64,000 nt of DNA from an uncultured Lachnospiraceae bacterium (GTDB lineage Bacteria; Bacillota; Clostridia; Lachnospirales; Lachnospiraceae), in contig CAJTPO010000004.1 in the NCBI GenBank assembly GCA_910578115.1, forward strand, positions 94,165 through 158,164, read 5' to 3'. Below are positions 16,748-25,632 of the stretch, piece by piece. Position numbers and translations under genes: made by a program. A model generated the notes under the pieces. The model did no database searches and was not told the origin of the DNA. It saw only the letters and a list, made by a program, of their open reading frames with translations. Numbering within the stretch: the first letter of the stretch is position 1; the number at the start of each line of letters is the position of its first letter.

Positions 16748-16839
16748 CTGAGGGGGTACTCCGGTTAGGGAAACTGCTTTGAAGTTGGTAACGGTGCGAT
16801 AAATTGAGGGGCGGCTTGGTTAGAAATGGAGGAATTTGG

Positions 16840-18138
16840 ATGAGACAATCGATCAAGACATACCTGAAGGTCATACTGAATCTGCTGACGGCGCTGATCA
16901 TACTGCTTTTGTGTATTTTTCTGCTGCCGCGGTGCATCATCTTCTTTATGCCGTTTATCATCGGGTGGATCATATCGCTGATCGCTTCGCCGGTGGTGCG
17001 CTTCTTCGAGGAACGGCTGAAGATACGGCGCAAGGGGGCGTCGGTGATCGTGATCGTGGCCGTGCTTGCGGTGGTGATCCTCCTGTTCTATGCAGTTGGC
17101 GCAAAACTTGTGAAGGAGGGGATCAGTTTCGTCAATGAGCTGCCTATGCTGTGGGACAGCATCATGGCGGAGTTTAACGAGGTTGGAGACAATCTGGAAG
17201 GACTTTTCAATAAATTACCGTTGGAAACGCAGCGAACACTGAATAATCTCGGTTCGGAGATGGGTACTTATTTTGGCGGGATCATTGAGAGTGTCGGCAC
17301 GCCGACCTTTGAGGCGGTGGGAAATGTGGCCAAGCAGCTGCCGGATATCTTCCTGGGCGTTATCATGTGCATTCTTTCGGCGTATTTCTTTGTGGCGGAT
17401 AAAGGATATATGGCTAATATCCTGAAAAAGTATGTGCCCGGAGCGGTAGTATACCGGTTTGATCTGATCCGCAGGAGCTTCCGCAATGCAGTGGGCGGTT
17501 ATTTCAAGGCGCAGTTTAAGATCGAGTGCTGGATTTACGTGATGCTGGTAATCGGTCTCTTTATTTTAAAGGTGCGGTATGTGCCGCTGGTGGCGCTGGG
17601 TATCGCATTCCTGGATTTCCTGCCGGTGTTCGGTACGGGTACGGTGATGCTTCCCTGGGCGGTGATCGAGATTCTGAGCAGGGACTATAAGATGGCGGTG
17701 GGACTGATCATCATCTGGCTGTCGGGCCAGCTGGTACGGCAGGTGATCCAGCCCAAGATCGTGGGAGACTCCATCGGTGTGGACGCTATCCCTACGCTGT
17801 TCTTACTGTTTATCGGCTATAAGGTGGCCGGTGTGATGGGAATGATCCTGGCGGTGCCGATTGGTATTATCGTGATCAATCTCTATGAGGACGGAGCCTT
17901 TGACACTACCAGACAGAGCCTCAAGATCCTGGCAGCAGGATTTAATAAGTTCCGGCGGATCCGGCCGGAGGATATCGCCATCGTGGAGGAATATGAGCGC
18001 GAAGTGGAGCGCAGCTACCAGTCCAGACTAAAGAGTTCCGAAAAGGAAGAGCGCGAACTGGAGGAAGCGGCGAAGATCAAGATTGAGGAGCCACTTATCA
18101 TTAAGAAAATCATATCGAAGAAGATTGATAAGAAGTAG
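16840..18138 (+). CDS. AI-2E transporter / YtvI family membrane protein
   Basis: About 432 residues with seven or eight predicted membrane helices. The layout is that of the AI-2E/PerM family (PF01594): paired N-terminal helices, an amphipathic middle region with NELPMLWDSI, and conserved C-terminal helices (DFLPVFGTGTVMLPW, GDSIGVDAIPTLFLLFIGY). The charged tail (EEYEREVERSYQSRLKSSEKEE) is lysine- and glutamate-rich. The closest named relatives in spore-formers are YtvI-like sporulation proteins, but substrate and role are unknown. The start at 16840 has GGAGG with 7-base spacing. Confidence 0.85.
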   Translation: MRQSIKTYLKVILNLLTALIILLLCIFLLPRCIIFFMPFIIGWIISLIASPVVRFFEERLKIRRKGASVIVIVAVLAVVILLFYAVGAKLVKEGISFVNELPMLWDSIMAEFNEVGDNLEGLFNKLPLETQRTLNNLGSEMGTYFGGIIESVGTPTFEAVGNVAKQLPDIFLGVIMCILSAYFFVADKGYMANILKKYVPGAVVYRFDLIRRSFRNAVGGYFKAQFKIECWIYVMLVIGLFILKVRYVPLVALGIAFLDFLPVFGTGTVMLPWAVIEILSRDYKMAVGLIIIWLSGQLVRQVIQPKIVGDSIGVDAIPTLFLLFIGYKVAGVMGMILAVPIGIIVINLYEDGAFDTTRQSLKILAAGFNKFRRIRPEDIAIVEEYEREVERSYQSRLKSSEKEERELEEAAKIKIEEPLIIKKIISKKIDKK

Positions 18139-18269
18139 AGGGTTGTCCGACGTGGCAGTACATCAGCATGATGCAGCGTATTGGCTGACTGAAGGAAACG
18201 GCCGCAAACCGTACGGGATAACCGGCCGGAAGGGACGCAAACTTAAGGAAAAGAAAGAGGGAAGAACCT

Positions 18270-19256
18270 ATGATGCAGGTGACGGTATATAATTGCAGGG
18301 ATTTCGACGAGAAGGATCTGTTTCTGGAATATGCGAAGGAATTGGGAATTGAGGTAGTATTGTGTGCGGATGCCCCGGATCACAGCAATGTCTCTCTGTG
18401 CAGGGGGAGCCGCTGTGTGGACGTGATCACGTCCAGGATCGACGCGGAATTGATGCTTGCTTTTCATGAGCAGGGGGTGGAATACATCACCACCAGAACG
18501 ATCGGGTATGACCATATCGATCTGGAGGCGGCGAAAGAATGCGGCATTCGGGTGGGAAATGCTCCCTACGGCCCGCATGGGGTGGCCGACTATACGGTGA
18601 TGCTGATCTTGATGTCCATCCGTAAGATGGGAGCCATTCTGGGGCGGACTGCCCTGCAGGACTACACGCTGGCCGGCTTGAACGGCAGGGAGTTAAGAGA
18701 TTTGACCGTTGGAGTCATTGGAACGGGAAGGATTGGAGAGACGGTGATCCGCAGTCTTTCCGGATTTGGCTGCCGTATTCTGGCTCATGATCTGTACGAG
18801 AAGGAGGAGGTCAGACAGTATGCCTCCTATGTGACGCTGGACAGAATCTGGGAAGAGGCGGATGTGATCACACTGCACACGCCGCTGACGGAGGAGAATT
18901 TCCATTTGATCAACGCGGACACCATGGCGCAGATGAAGAACGGGGTGGTGATCATCAATACGGCCAGGGGAGCGCTGATCGATTCGGACGCTTTTATCGA
19001 AGCCATCGAGGCGGGCAAAATTGGAGCTGCCGGCCTGGATGTGGTAGAAAATGAGTTTGGACTATACTATTATGACCACAAAGCGGATATATTAAAGAAT
19101 AAGGAGCTTGCACTGCTCAGGAGTTTTCCGAATGTGACGGTGTCGCACCATATGGCCTTTTATACCAGAAACTATGTGGAAACGGTGGTGAAGGACTCTC
19201 TGATGAGTTGCAGATGTCATATGGAAGGGAAAGAGAATCCATGGGAGATTAAATGA
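18270..19256 (+). CDS. ldhA: D-lactate dehydrogenase (D-isomer-specific 2-hydroxyacid dehydrogenase)
   Basis: 328 residues. The Rossmann NAD site is GTGRIG at 151-156. The catalytic residues of the family are present with the right spacing: Arg233 (NTARGALID), Glu262 (VENEFG) and His294 (SHHMAFY). It would reduce pyruvate to D-lactate with NADH in fermentation. VanH-type enzymes are close relatives, and a VanZ-like gene overlaps its stop by 4 bases, but no vanA or vanX is present, so ordinary fermentative D-LDH is more likely. The exact 2-oxoacid preference is not settled by sequence. Confidence 0.85.
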   Translation: MMQVTVYNCRDFDEKDLFLEYAKELGIEVVLCADAPDHSNVSLCRGSRCVDVITSRIDAELMLAFHEQGVEYITTRTIGYDHIDLEAAKECGIRVGNAPYGPHGVADYTVMLILMSIRKMGAILGRTALQDYTLAGLNGRELRDLTVGVIGTGRIGETVIRSLSGFGCRILAHDLYEKEEVRQYASYVTLDRIWEEADVITLHTPLTEENFHLINADTMAQMKNGVVIINTARGALIDSDAFIEAIEAGKIGAAGLDVVENEFGLYYYDHKADILKNKELALLRSFPNVTVSHHMAFYTRNYVETVVKDSLMSCRCHMEGKENPWEIK

Positions 19257-19744
19257 GGATTGAATTAGAGAAACTGAAATCGAGGCGCTTCCTTAAATAT
19301 CTTTTTGTGCTTTATATTGTGGTGGTCATCAAGGTCATTATCTTCAAGTACCCATTTGAACAGCTGAGGGCCATTGCCAATACGTGGCAGAAGGGTGTGA
19401 TCCTGGAAGGGCTGGGGACGGCAAATTTCGTGCCGTTCCATACGATCAAGATGTATATAGATTATGCATATAAATTAAACAGTGTAGAGAACCTGGCGGG
19501 AAATGTTCTGGTTTTTGTCCCTTTTGGCTTTCTGTTTCCGCTGGTATCTCAGGAAGGCGGAAGATTCTCGGTCATGTTCGTGAATGCCTTTACTTTTGTG
19601 CTGGGGATTGAGACATTTCAGCTGTTCAGCGCTTTCGGGGCCTTTGATGTGGACGATATCCTGTTAAACTGTCTGGGAGCTGCACTGGGATTCGGATTTT
19701 ATAAAATATTGGAGAAGAGAGGGTTTTTCAGGAAGCAGTCATAA
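19253..19744 (+). CDS. VanZ-like membrane protein
   Basis: 163 residues with about four membrane helices and the VanZ family pattern: NFVPFHTIKMY, the conserved NLAGNVLVFVPFGFLFPL, then ETFQLFSAFGAFDVDDILLNCLGAALG. The ATGA overlap with the D-lactate dehydrogenase gene suggests translational coupling. VanZ of Enterococcus gives low-level teicoplanin resistance; most chromosomal homologues have no known role. Confidence 0.85.
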   Translation: MRIELEKLKSRRFLKYLFVLYIVVVIKVIIFKYPFEQLRAIANTWQKGVILEGLGTANFVPFHTIKMYIDYAYKLNSVENLAGNVLVFVPFGFLFPLVSQEGGRFSVMFVNAFTFVLGIETFQLFSAFGAFDVDDILLNCLGAALGFGFYKILEKRGFFRKQS

Positions 19745-19805
19745 ATAATGGCAGGATTGTGCGGAAGCGGTTGTGTTTATCGTGGAAAAGGAATAAAATA
19801 TAGAA

Positions 19806-19843
19806 AACGAAATTTCTAATGTCGTTAACTATGGTAAAAAGAG
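19806..19843 (+). repeat. Copy 2 of the ~36-base block shared with 13521-13558
   Basis: Reads AACGAAATTTCTAATGTC then GTTAACTATGG, 33 bases before the start codon of the HdeD-like gene. Both copies contain an ATG that opens a short frame beginning Met-Ser-Leu-Thr. Confidence 0.5.
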
Positions 19844-19875
19844 AATGCGGGTGTTGTATGCAGGAGGGGGATATT

Positions 19876-20466
19876 ATGGGCAGCCTGTTAAAGAAACTGA
19901 AGAAAAATGTGGTGATCTCCGCTTTGTTGTGTATTGTGCTGGGCCTGGTGCTGGCCATCTGGCCGGGTATGTCGATGCATATCGTGTGTACAGCCATCGG
20001 TTCGGTTCTGATTCTGGGCGGGCTGATAAGGCTGGCAGAGAGTTTTTTTGACAGAGACGGAAGTATGTACACGCAGATGAATATGATCGTGGGGATCATT
20101 TTTGCCGTGGTCGGAATCTGGATCGTGATCAAGCCGGAGAAAGTGCTGGCGATCATACCGATCATTGTGGGGATCGTGATTGCGCTGCACGGACTGAACA
20201 ATCTGCAGCAGGCGGTGGCGCTTGGCAGGGAGAAATACGATAAATGGTGGGTGGCGCTGATTCTTGGACTGGTAACGGTAGGGTTCGGTGCGCTGCTGAT
20301 TTTCAATCCCTTTGCGGCGCTGGATACCGTGGTGACGTTGATCGGATTTTTCCTGATCTATGACGGCGTGTCGGATCTCTGGATCGTATCGAGGATATCA
20401 AGAACAGCCAAAATACTGCGACAGGAAGCCGAAGCGGTGGATGTGGCTGCGGAAGATGTTGATTGA
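19876..20466 (+). CDS. HdeD family (DUF308) membrane protein
   Basis: 196 residues with six short membrane helices in three repeats, each with a VLILGGLIRLAES- or ALHGLNNLQQA-like segment, as in DUF308/HdeD proteins. E. coli HdeD is linked to acid resistance at high cell density; here the function is unknown. The ATG at 19876 was chosen over an upstream frame because GGAGGGGG ends 5 bases before it. The acidic C-terminal tail (ILRQEAEAVDVAAEDVD) is cytoplasmic by the positive-inside rule. The leader carries the block shared with lon. Confidence 0.8.
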   Translation: MGSLLKKLKKNVVISALLCIVLGLVLAIWPGMSMHIVCTAIGSVLILGGLIRLAESFFDRDGSMYTQMNMIVGIIFAVVGIWIVIKPEKVLAIIPIIVGIVIALHGLNNLQQAVALGREKYDKWWVALILGLVTVGFGALLIFNPFAALDTVVTLIGFFLIYDGVSDLWIVSRISRTAKILRQEAEAVDVAAEDVD

Positions 20467-20534
20467 GGAATGGACGCCTGTGCAGAAGGTTACATGTTCC
20501 GGCTGTAGAGAGGTTGACGAAGAACGCGCCCAGT

Positions 20535-20613
20535 GGAATCCGACCTTTTTGCCGAAGGCAAGCCTGGAACAGGTCGGATTCCGTAACTATGAAGCCGAAG
20601 GCTGAATAGTTAC
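20535..20613 (+). repeat. Two-part intergenic palindrome, copy A
   Basis: The outer 11-bp stem GGAATCCGACC/GGTCGGATTCC (20535-20582) encloses the small hairpin TTGCCgaaGGCAA. Directly adjacent is GTAACTAT/ATAGTTAC (20583-20613) with an AGCCgaaGGCT core. The same layout with different stem sequences occurs at 46763. Confidence 0.6.
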
Positions 20614-20641
20614 AAGTTTGATGTGCGAAAGAAAATTCTGC

Positions 20642-20670
20642 TTGTAAATCTTAAAAATAAGTACTAAAAT
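20642..20670 (+). promoter_or_regulatory. Promoter for the orphan gene at 20726
   Basis: TTGTAA, a 17-base spacer and TAAAAT, 56 bases before the start codon. Confidence 0.5.
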
Positions 20671-20725
20671 AGATACGGAATGGGTGTGAGGCACATTTTT
20701 ATGTTATCGAAAGAGGGAAAGAGCT

Positions 20726-21220
20726 ATGGCAATCGGAGCGATTAATGCATATGGTGCGATGAGTGCGGTTGGTTTTCGGCCGTATGTGTATAATGCGAAT
20801 ACGGTAAATTCAGCCAGTATGAATAAGTTGTCCAGAATATCGGACAATGTGCTGGATAAGAAGATTGATTACAGCGAACTTACGGATGAGAGTCTTAACG
20901 AGAACCCGTTAAAGAAGGGACAGACGCTTGATTTCCAGGGGATGCTTGAGCAGCAGATGCGGCGTGGCCAGAATATTGCGGCCAGGATCATGCGGCCGAT
21001 GGAAGCGGGAGATACGGATGCCGCAGCAGGAACGGCTCAGACGACCGGGGGTACGGAGGCAGCAGCACGTTTTGATCTGTCAGGGACAGAAGAAGTACGG
21101 TCTGTGGAAGAGCGTGCAGTAGAACGGGCCACAGAGGCAGCGGCGGATGGAAGCAGCGGGAATATCAATTATCAGATGCAGCAGGCGCTGCGGGCTTATG
21201 AGATGTTTATGACGGCCTGA
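20726..21220 (+). CDS. Hypothetical Ala/Met-rich protein
   Basis: 164 residues, no family recognised. No signal peptide or membrane helix is evident, although the N-terminus is mildly hydrophobic (MAIGAINAYGAMSAVGF). The middle (DKKIDYSELTDESLNENPL) is charged. A low-complexity Ala/Thr/Glu stretch at about 92-150 is probably disordered. The last residues (YQMQQALRAYEMFM) look like an amphipathic helix reminiscent of flagellar rod/hook-associated small proteins, but that is only a resemblance. It has its own promoter, an adequate ribosome binding site (AGGGAAAGAGCT) and a strong terminator, so it is a single-gene unit and probably real. A chemoreceptor lies 1 kb downstream. Confidence 0.65.
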   Translation: MAIGAINAYGAMSAVGFRPYVYNANTVNSASMNKLSRISDNVLDKKIDYSELTDESLNENPLKKGQTLDFQGMLEQQMRRGQNIAARIMRPMEAGDTDAAAGTAQTTGGTEAAARFDLSGTEEVRSVEERAVERATEAAADGSSGNINYQMQQALRAYEMFMTA

Positions 21221-21304
21221 ACCGGCCGCACGATTTGCGTTTGTGCGGATGGAGCGGTGCCGGACCGGAGGCTGTCGGAAAATTGTAGAAGCGAATTGGA
21301 AATG

Positions 21305-21340
21305 GAATCCTCATTTAATACTAAGTGAGGATTCTTTTTA
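21305..21340 (+). terminator. Intrinsic terminator after the orphan gene
   Basis: Stem GAATCCTCA/TGAGGATTC with a 12-base loop, followed by TTTTT. Confidence 0.8.
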
Positions 21341-21431
21341 AAATCACACAGTATATCAATTTATCGACGGAAGTAACTGATAATCATAAACTGTGCACTT
21401 GCTGCGCTGTTCGTGAAAAGGAGAGAATGAC

Positions 21432-22124
21432 ATGTATCATTATATACTATTTGATCTGGACGGTACGCTGACCGATCCGAAACAGGGCATTACAGGATGT
21501 GTGCAGTATGCACTGCGCAAACTCGGCATGGAGGCTCCGGATGCCGACGCGCTGGAACCTTTTATCGGGCCGCCGCTTTTAGACAGTTTTCAGGAGTTTT
21601 GCGGGTTTGACGAGGAAAAGGGATTGCAGGCGGTGGCTTATTACAGAGAGCGGTATGCGGCCAGTGGATGGTTTGAAAATGAGGCATATCCGGGCATCGT
21701 AGAGATGCTGGCCAGGCTGCAGGAAGCCGGGTGTCATCTGGCGGTGGCGTCGAGTAAGCCGGAAGTGTTCGTGGAGAAGATCCTGGTGCATTTCGGTATG
21801 CGGCCCTACTTTGAGGTGGTGGTAGGGAGTGAGCTGGACGGAAGCCGGGCGCGGAAAGAGGAAGTGGTGGAGGAGGCGCTGCGGCAGTTGCTTGGAGAGG
21901 ATGCGCCGGCGAAAGGAGCAGCCGGAAACAGAACGGATGTGGTCATGGCAGGCGACAGGAAGTTTGATGTTAAGGGTGCGCAGCAGTTCGGTCTTGCGTC
22001 GATCGGCGTGACCTATGGGTATGCGGCCGAAGGAGAGCTGGCGGAGGCCGGAGCGGACAGGATCGTGGACACGGTAGAGGAACTGGCAGAAACACTTCTT
22101 TCAGGCGGACAGGCACCGGCATAA
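21432..22124 (+). CDS. HAD-superfamily phosphatase, phosphoglycolate phosphatase-like
   Basis: 230 residues. Motif I is FDLDGTLTD (Asp8, Asp10), motif II is in VASSKPE, and motif III/IV is the MAGDRKFDVKGA segment. The helical cap (residues 20-85) places it in subfamily IA with Gph/PpaX-like enzymes. It is cytoplasmic, with Mg2+-dependent removal of phosphate from a small molecule. The substrate cannot be fixed from sequence; 5'-nucleotidase-like members share this form. It follows a terminator and is therefore probably a separate unit. Confidence 0.85.
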   Translation: MYHYILFDLDGTLTDPKQGITGCVQYALRKLGMEAPDADALEPFIGPPLLDSFQEFCGFDEEKGLQAVAYYRERYAASGWFENEAYPGIVEMLARLQEAGCHLAVASSKPEVFVEKILVHFGMRPYFEVVVGSELDGSRARKEEVVEEALRQLLGEDAPAKGAAGNRTDVVMAGDRKFDVKGAQQFGLASIGVTYGYAAEGELAEAGADRIVDTVEELAETLLSGGQAPA

Positions 22125-22181
22125 GGGTATTTTGAAAATTTAAATCAGCAGGAAATTGCAGGCTGCCGTTCTTAGCCGGCT

Positions 22182-22210
22182 TTGACTTTTCAGGGAAAAA
22201 ACGGTATACT
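22182..22210 (+). promoter_or_regulatory. Promoter of the chemoreceptor gene
   Basis: TTGACT, a 17-base spacer and TATACT, 41 bases before the ATG. This is a sigma-A pattern rather than the sigma-D motif often used by motility genes. Confidence 0.7.
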
Positions 22211-22250
22211 TAAAGGCGGCTGAAAAATTACATACCGGAGGGATTTTACG

Positions 22251-24227
22251 ATGAAAATCAAAGCGAAACTGATCATTTGTTTTTCTGCGATCTGCATCGG
22301 ATGCATGTTGATCGCAATGTTATGTGTTCTGGTAAGGACACGTAATCGGTTCGATGAGCTGAATGATATGAAGGCTAAGATGACGGCCAGATATTATGCA
22401 TCTGCGATCCAGACATGGCTCGCCGAGAAGACTGCGATTGTTGATTCTGCAGTGGTGTATATGGAATCTCTGGATTCGGTCAACGAAGACGCAGTGGTGG
22501 ATTATCTGGAGGGTCTGCTGCGTGCGAATGAGGGAACAACGGATGTGTTCGCGGCGTTTACGGACGGCACTTTTCTGGATGGTGGCAGGCTTGAACTGGG
22601 AGAAGACTGGGACTATACCGGTTATCCGTGGTATACGGAGGCGCTGGCTGCTGATGGAAAGGTTTATTGTGAACCGTATAACGACGGTGGCATGGTGATG
22701 CCGGTCTCCAGAAAATTTACCTGTAAGAACGGTGCTACGGGTGTGATCGGTATGAGCCTGCAGCTGCAGACCATGTTTGACATGGTCAATGAGATCGCGG
22801 CCAGCGCGGACGGCAGTTACGTGATCATGACAGATAACAGCGGCAATATTCTGATGCACGAGAACAGTGAGTATATGCCGTCTCAGGATAAAATCAGCTC
22901 AGTACTGGAGGTCCTGGACGGGGCATATGTTGCTTCCATGGAGGATCCGTCGCTCCCGATCAAAGACTATGACGGTGTGATGCGTTATCTGACGGCATTT
23001 CCCAGCAGTGTGGGAAGTATTACCATTGCCACGCCGGTCGCGGTATATAATGAGGCGCTCAACAGGGTGATGCTGGCATTTGTCATTACGATGCTGATTG
23101 CGGCAGTGGTGGCGGCGGCGATCGTGGCGGTGTTCAGCAACAGTATCACCAGACCGATCGTTGCGATGCAGCAGGAGATCGTAGAACTGCGGGAACTGAA
23201 GCTGCAGATGAAGGACAACGCATCGGGCGGACATGTGCGTCAGGATGAGATGGGCGTTATGGACAGGGCGATCCAGGAACTGCGCGGACGTCTGAATCAG
23301 ATCGTACAGCAGATGGTCCAGGCATCCGATACCTTGAAAGCACAGTTTGATACGGTACGCGTATCGATGGAAAATTCGGTATCCGACAATCATTCCGTGA
23401 AAGATACAGTCAGCCAGATCGTGATCGCGATTGATGACGTGGCACAGCAGACACAGCAGGCAAATGAGAATTTTGCCGAGTTTTCGGATGAACTGTCCAA
23501 TGTGGCAGGGCGCATGGAGGAAATGAACGAAGTTGCGGCAGCGGCAGTCAGTCAGTGCTATGACGGGATGGAGACTGTGGAGCTGCTTTCCAGGAAGATC
23601 GAGCAGAGCCGCGTACTGCAGGATGCTACCTATGAGACGGCCAACAGCCTGTCCCAGAAGTCCCTTTCCATTGACGGAATCAGCAAGACGATCAGCGAGA
23701 TTGCCAGCCAGACGTCGCTGCTTGCTTTGAATGCGGCCATCGAGGCGGCCAGAGCCGGTGAGATGGGCAGAGGATTTGCAGTGGTAGCCGGTGAGATCGG
23801 CGGACTCGCAGCGCAGACGGCATCGGCCACCGGAGATATCAATCATATTATTTCAGAGATTCAGGCGGAGATCAGGAATGTCAGTACGCAGATCGGCAAG
23901 ATTCAGAGTACGACGACAGACTGCATGAGTACGATGTCCGATACGCAGGGAGTATTCCAGCGGATCAGCGACAATATCTCCGGAATGGGCAATGATATCA
24001 ATGAACTGGAGAATGCGGTGGAGAAGCTTAATCGAAACAAGGACGATATTGTAGATAAATTCTCCAATATTTCAAGCGAGACACAGGAACTGACGGCGGC
24101 CAGCCAGGAAGTGAACGAGCGGGTAGAGAGCCAGAGTTCGGAAATGGATCGGATCAATGTGTCCATGAGTGAGCTGCATGAGGTGGTGGAACGCCTGAAC
24201 AGTATTATTGAAGAATTCCACGTATAA
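22251..24227 (+). CDS. Methyl-accepting chemotaxis protein with extracellular Cache domain
   Basis: 658 residues. Membrane helix 1 is at about residues 7-28. A dCache-type sensor follows (about 35-260; GEDWDYTGYPWYTEAL, GVIGMSLQLQTMFDMV). Helix 2 is at 263-290, then HAMP (NSITRPIVAMQQEI) and a long coiled-coil signalling domain. The kinase-contact tip is clear: QTSLLALNAAIEAARAGEMGRGFAVVAGEIGGLAAQT. The usual VADEIRKLAEQS portion reads VAGEIGGLAAQT, a noticeable departure. It would bind a small molecule outside and modulate CheA. Other chemotaxis genes are not in this window. Confidence 0.92.
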   Translation: MKIKAKLIICFSAICIGCMLIAMLCVLVRTRNRFDELNDMKAKMTARYYASAIQTWLAEKTAIVDSAVVYMESLDSVNEDAVVDYLEGLLRANEGTTDVFAAFTDGTFLDGGRLELGEDWDYTGYPWYTEALAADGKVYCEPYNDGGMVMPVSRKFTCKNGATGVIGMSLQLQTMFDMVNEIAASADGSYVIMTDNSGNILMHENSEYMPSQDKISSVLEVLDGAYVASMEDPSLPIKDYDGVMRYLTAFPSSVGSITIATPVAVYNEALNRVMLAFVITMLIAAVVAAAIVAVFSNSITRPIVAMQQEIVELRELKLQMKDNASGGHVRQDEMGVMDRAIQELRGRLNQIVQQMVQASDTLKAQFDTVRVSMENSVSDNHSVKDTVSQIVIAIDDVAQQTQQANENFAEFSDELSNVAGRMEEMNEVAAAAVSQCYDGMETVELLSRKIEQSRVLQDATYETANSLSQKSLSIDGISKTISEIASQTSLLALNAAIEAARAGEMGRGFAVVAGEIGGLAAQTASATGDINHIISEIQAEIRNVSTQIGKIQSTTTDCMSTMSDTQGVFQRISDNISGMGNDINELENAVEKLNRNKDDIVDKFSNISSETQELTAASQEVNERVESQSSEMDRINVSMSELHEVVERLNSIIEEFHV

Positions 24228-24347
24228 CTTATTTTATGTAATATTATGTATCAGGAAACTTTTATTGATGGGCGGATATGTTGCAGCCGATTTATGCTGT
24301 GTTGAACAGGAAACAGGCTGATTGACCGGAAAGGTATGGTTTAGAGG

Positions 24348-25244
24348 ATGGGAGACAAGAAGGAGAATCTTCCCGGGAGAATACGGGATGTGCTGATGCC
24401 GTTCGTGGTATATTATGCGGTATTTATGGCAGCTTTCTTTCTCCTGTCCTATGTCCTGCGGATCATGGCAGGAATCTCCGGAAACGGCATGCAGGCGGAT
24501 GATGCAGGGACAACAGCAGCAGTGGTCAGAAAGCTGCTGGAAGAGCACGGAGAAACTGTGACCGGCATAGTCAATGGGATCAGTATGCTGACCGGGGCGG
24601 CTTTTCTGCTGCCCATGCTTCGCGCCGAACATCAGATGCGAAAAAGCGGCGGGCATAAGGAACTGTATGGGCGGTTCGCAGCGGCTGTACTGTCAATGAC
24701 AGCGGCGCTGGCGGCCGCCTCTTCCATTGGACTCAATATTCTACTGTCATTGACCGGACTGGTACAGAATTCGGCCGGCTACCAGAGAGTGGCGCAGAAT
24801 CAGTACGGTGTGACGTTTGGTGTAGGACTGTTTCTGTATACGGTGATATCGCCGCTGGCGGAAGAGGTTGTCTTCCGGGGAGTGCTCTATAACCGGCTGC
24901 GCAGGCATTTTTGCGGAAGCGGGCTGCCGGTGAGCGGAGCGGTGTTCGTTTCCGGCGTGATGTTTGGGATCTATCACGGCAATCTGGTGCAGGGGATTTA
25001 TGGCTGCTGTATGGGGATTTTGATTACCTGGCTGTATGAACGTACCCATGATTTCCGGATACCCTGCCTTTTTCACGGTGCAGCGAACTGTGTGGTGTAT
25101 CTGACAGCCCAGAACGCAGCGCTGCAGGAGAAGCTCTTTACAGTGCCGTGGTGTGTCTTACTGCTGGTGGTTGCGGTCGGTCTGTTGTGCCTGCTGGAAA
25201 AGACCGTGCGCCGGCACTCTGAAAATTCTACGAAATACCATTGA
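24348..25244 (+). CDS. CPBP family intramembrane metalloprotease (CAAX/Abi type)
   Basis: 298 residues with about eight membrane helices. The PF02517 signature is present: the EE-x3-R motif in SPLAEEVVFRGVLYNRL, the FGIYHGN histidine, and the final CLFHGAANC histidine. Bacterial members include bacteriocin self-immunity proteins and other membrane proteases; the substrate here is unknown. The ribosome binding site is weak (GAGG close to the ATG). It is preceded by a 120-base spacer in which no promoter or terminator is obvious. Confidence 0.85.
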   Translation: MGDKKENLPGRIRDVLMPFVVYYAVFMAAFFLLSYVLRIMAGISGNGMQADDAGTTAAVVRKLLEEHGETVTGIVNGISMLTGAAFLLPMLRAEHQMRKSGGHKELYGRFAAAVLSMTAALAAASSIGLNILLSLTGLVQNSAGYQRVAQNQYGVTFGVGLFLYTVISPLAEEVVFRGVLYNRLRRHFCGSGLPVSGAVFVSGVMFGIYHGNLVQGIYGCCMGILITWLYERTHDFRIPCLFHGAANCVVYLTAQNAALQEKLFTVPWCVLLLVVAVGLLCLLEKTVRRHSENSTKYH

Positions 25245-25386
25245 AATACATGCCGCTTTGTGTTATGCTGTGATCATCGAATTAAGCATATAGAGATGTA
25301 ATCTGTGAATCAGTTCTTATCGTTTGCGGGAAAGAAGTTTCCTGTCTGCTTGAAATCTTCATGATCGGGGTTTACCCGATGATCGT

Positions 25387-25632
25387 ATGCTTATTTTCCA
25401 GAAAAATATTCTGCCGGATCGGCCGGTGGACAAACAGAAAGTAGCAGAGAATGTAGAAGAATGGCTCCAAAAACAGGGCATCAGAGAGGAGGAAGAAATA
25501 AGTATGTGTGAATTGTTTGATCAATATGAGCGGAAAGGCCGGGAAGAGGGAAAGCAGGAAGTCATTTTGCCCTGCAGAGTTTTGACAGAGAAGAAGAACG
25601 GAGAAATACAGGATGAAAGCAATGAGTTATGA
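25387..25632 (+). pseudogene. C-terminal remnant of an Rpn/PD-(D/E)XK transposase-like protein
   Basis: A short frame of 81 codons. Its ending (MCELFDQYERKGREEGKQE) resembles the tail of Rpn-type recombination-promoting nucleases, but the nuclease core is missing. It overlaps the start of the MATE gene by 20 bases. The 140 bases upstream, between the CPBP gene and this frame, hold nothing else recognisable. Most likely a degenerate leftover; a small functional peptide cannot be ruled out. Confidence 0.4.

Noticed and set aside
18270..19744. Vancomycin resistance cluster (vanH-vanZ)
   Set aside because: No ligase (vanA), dipeptidase (vanX) or two-component genes are adjacent. The dehydrogenase fits ordinary D-lactate dehydrogenase.
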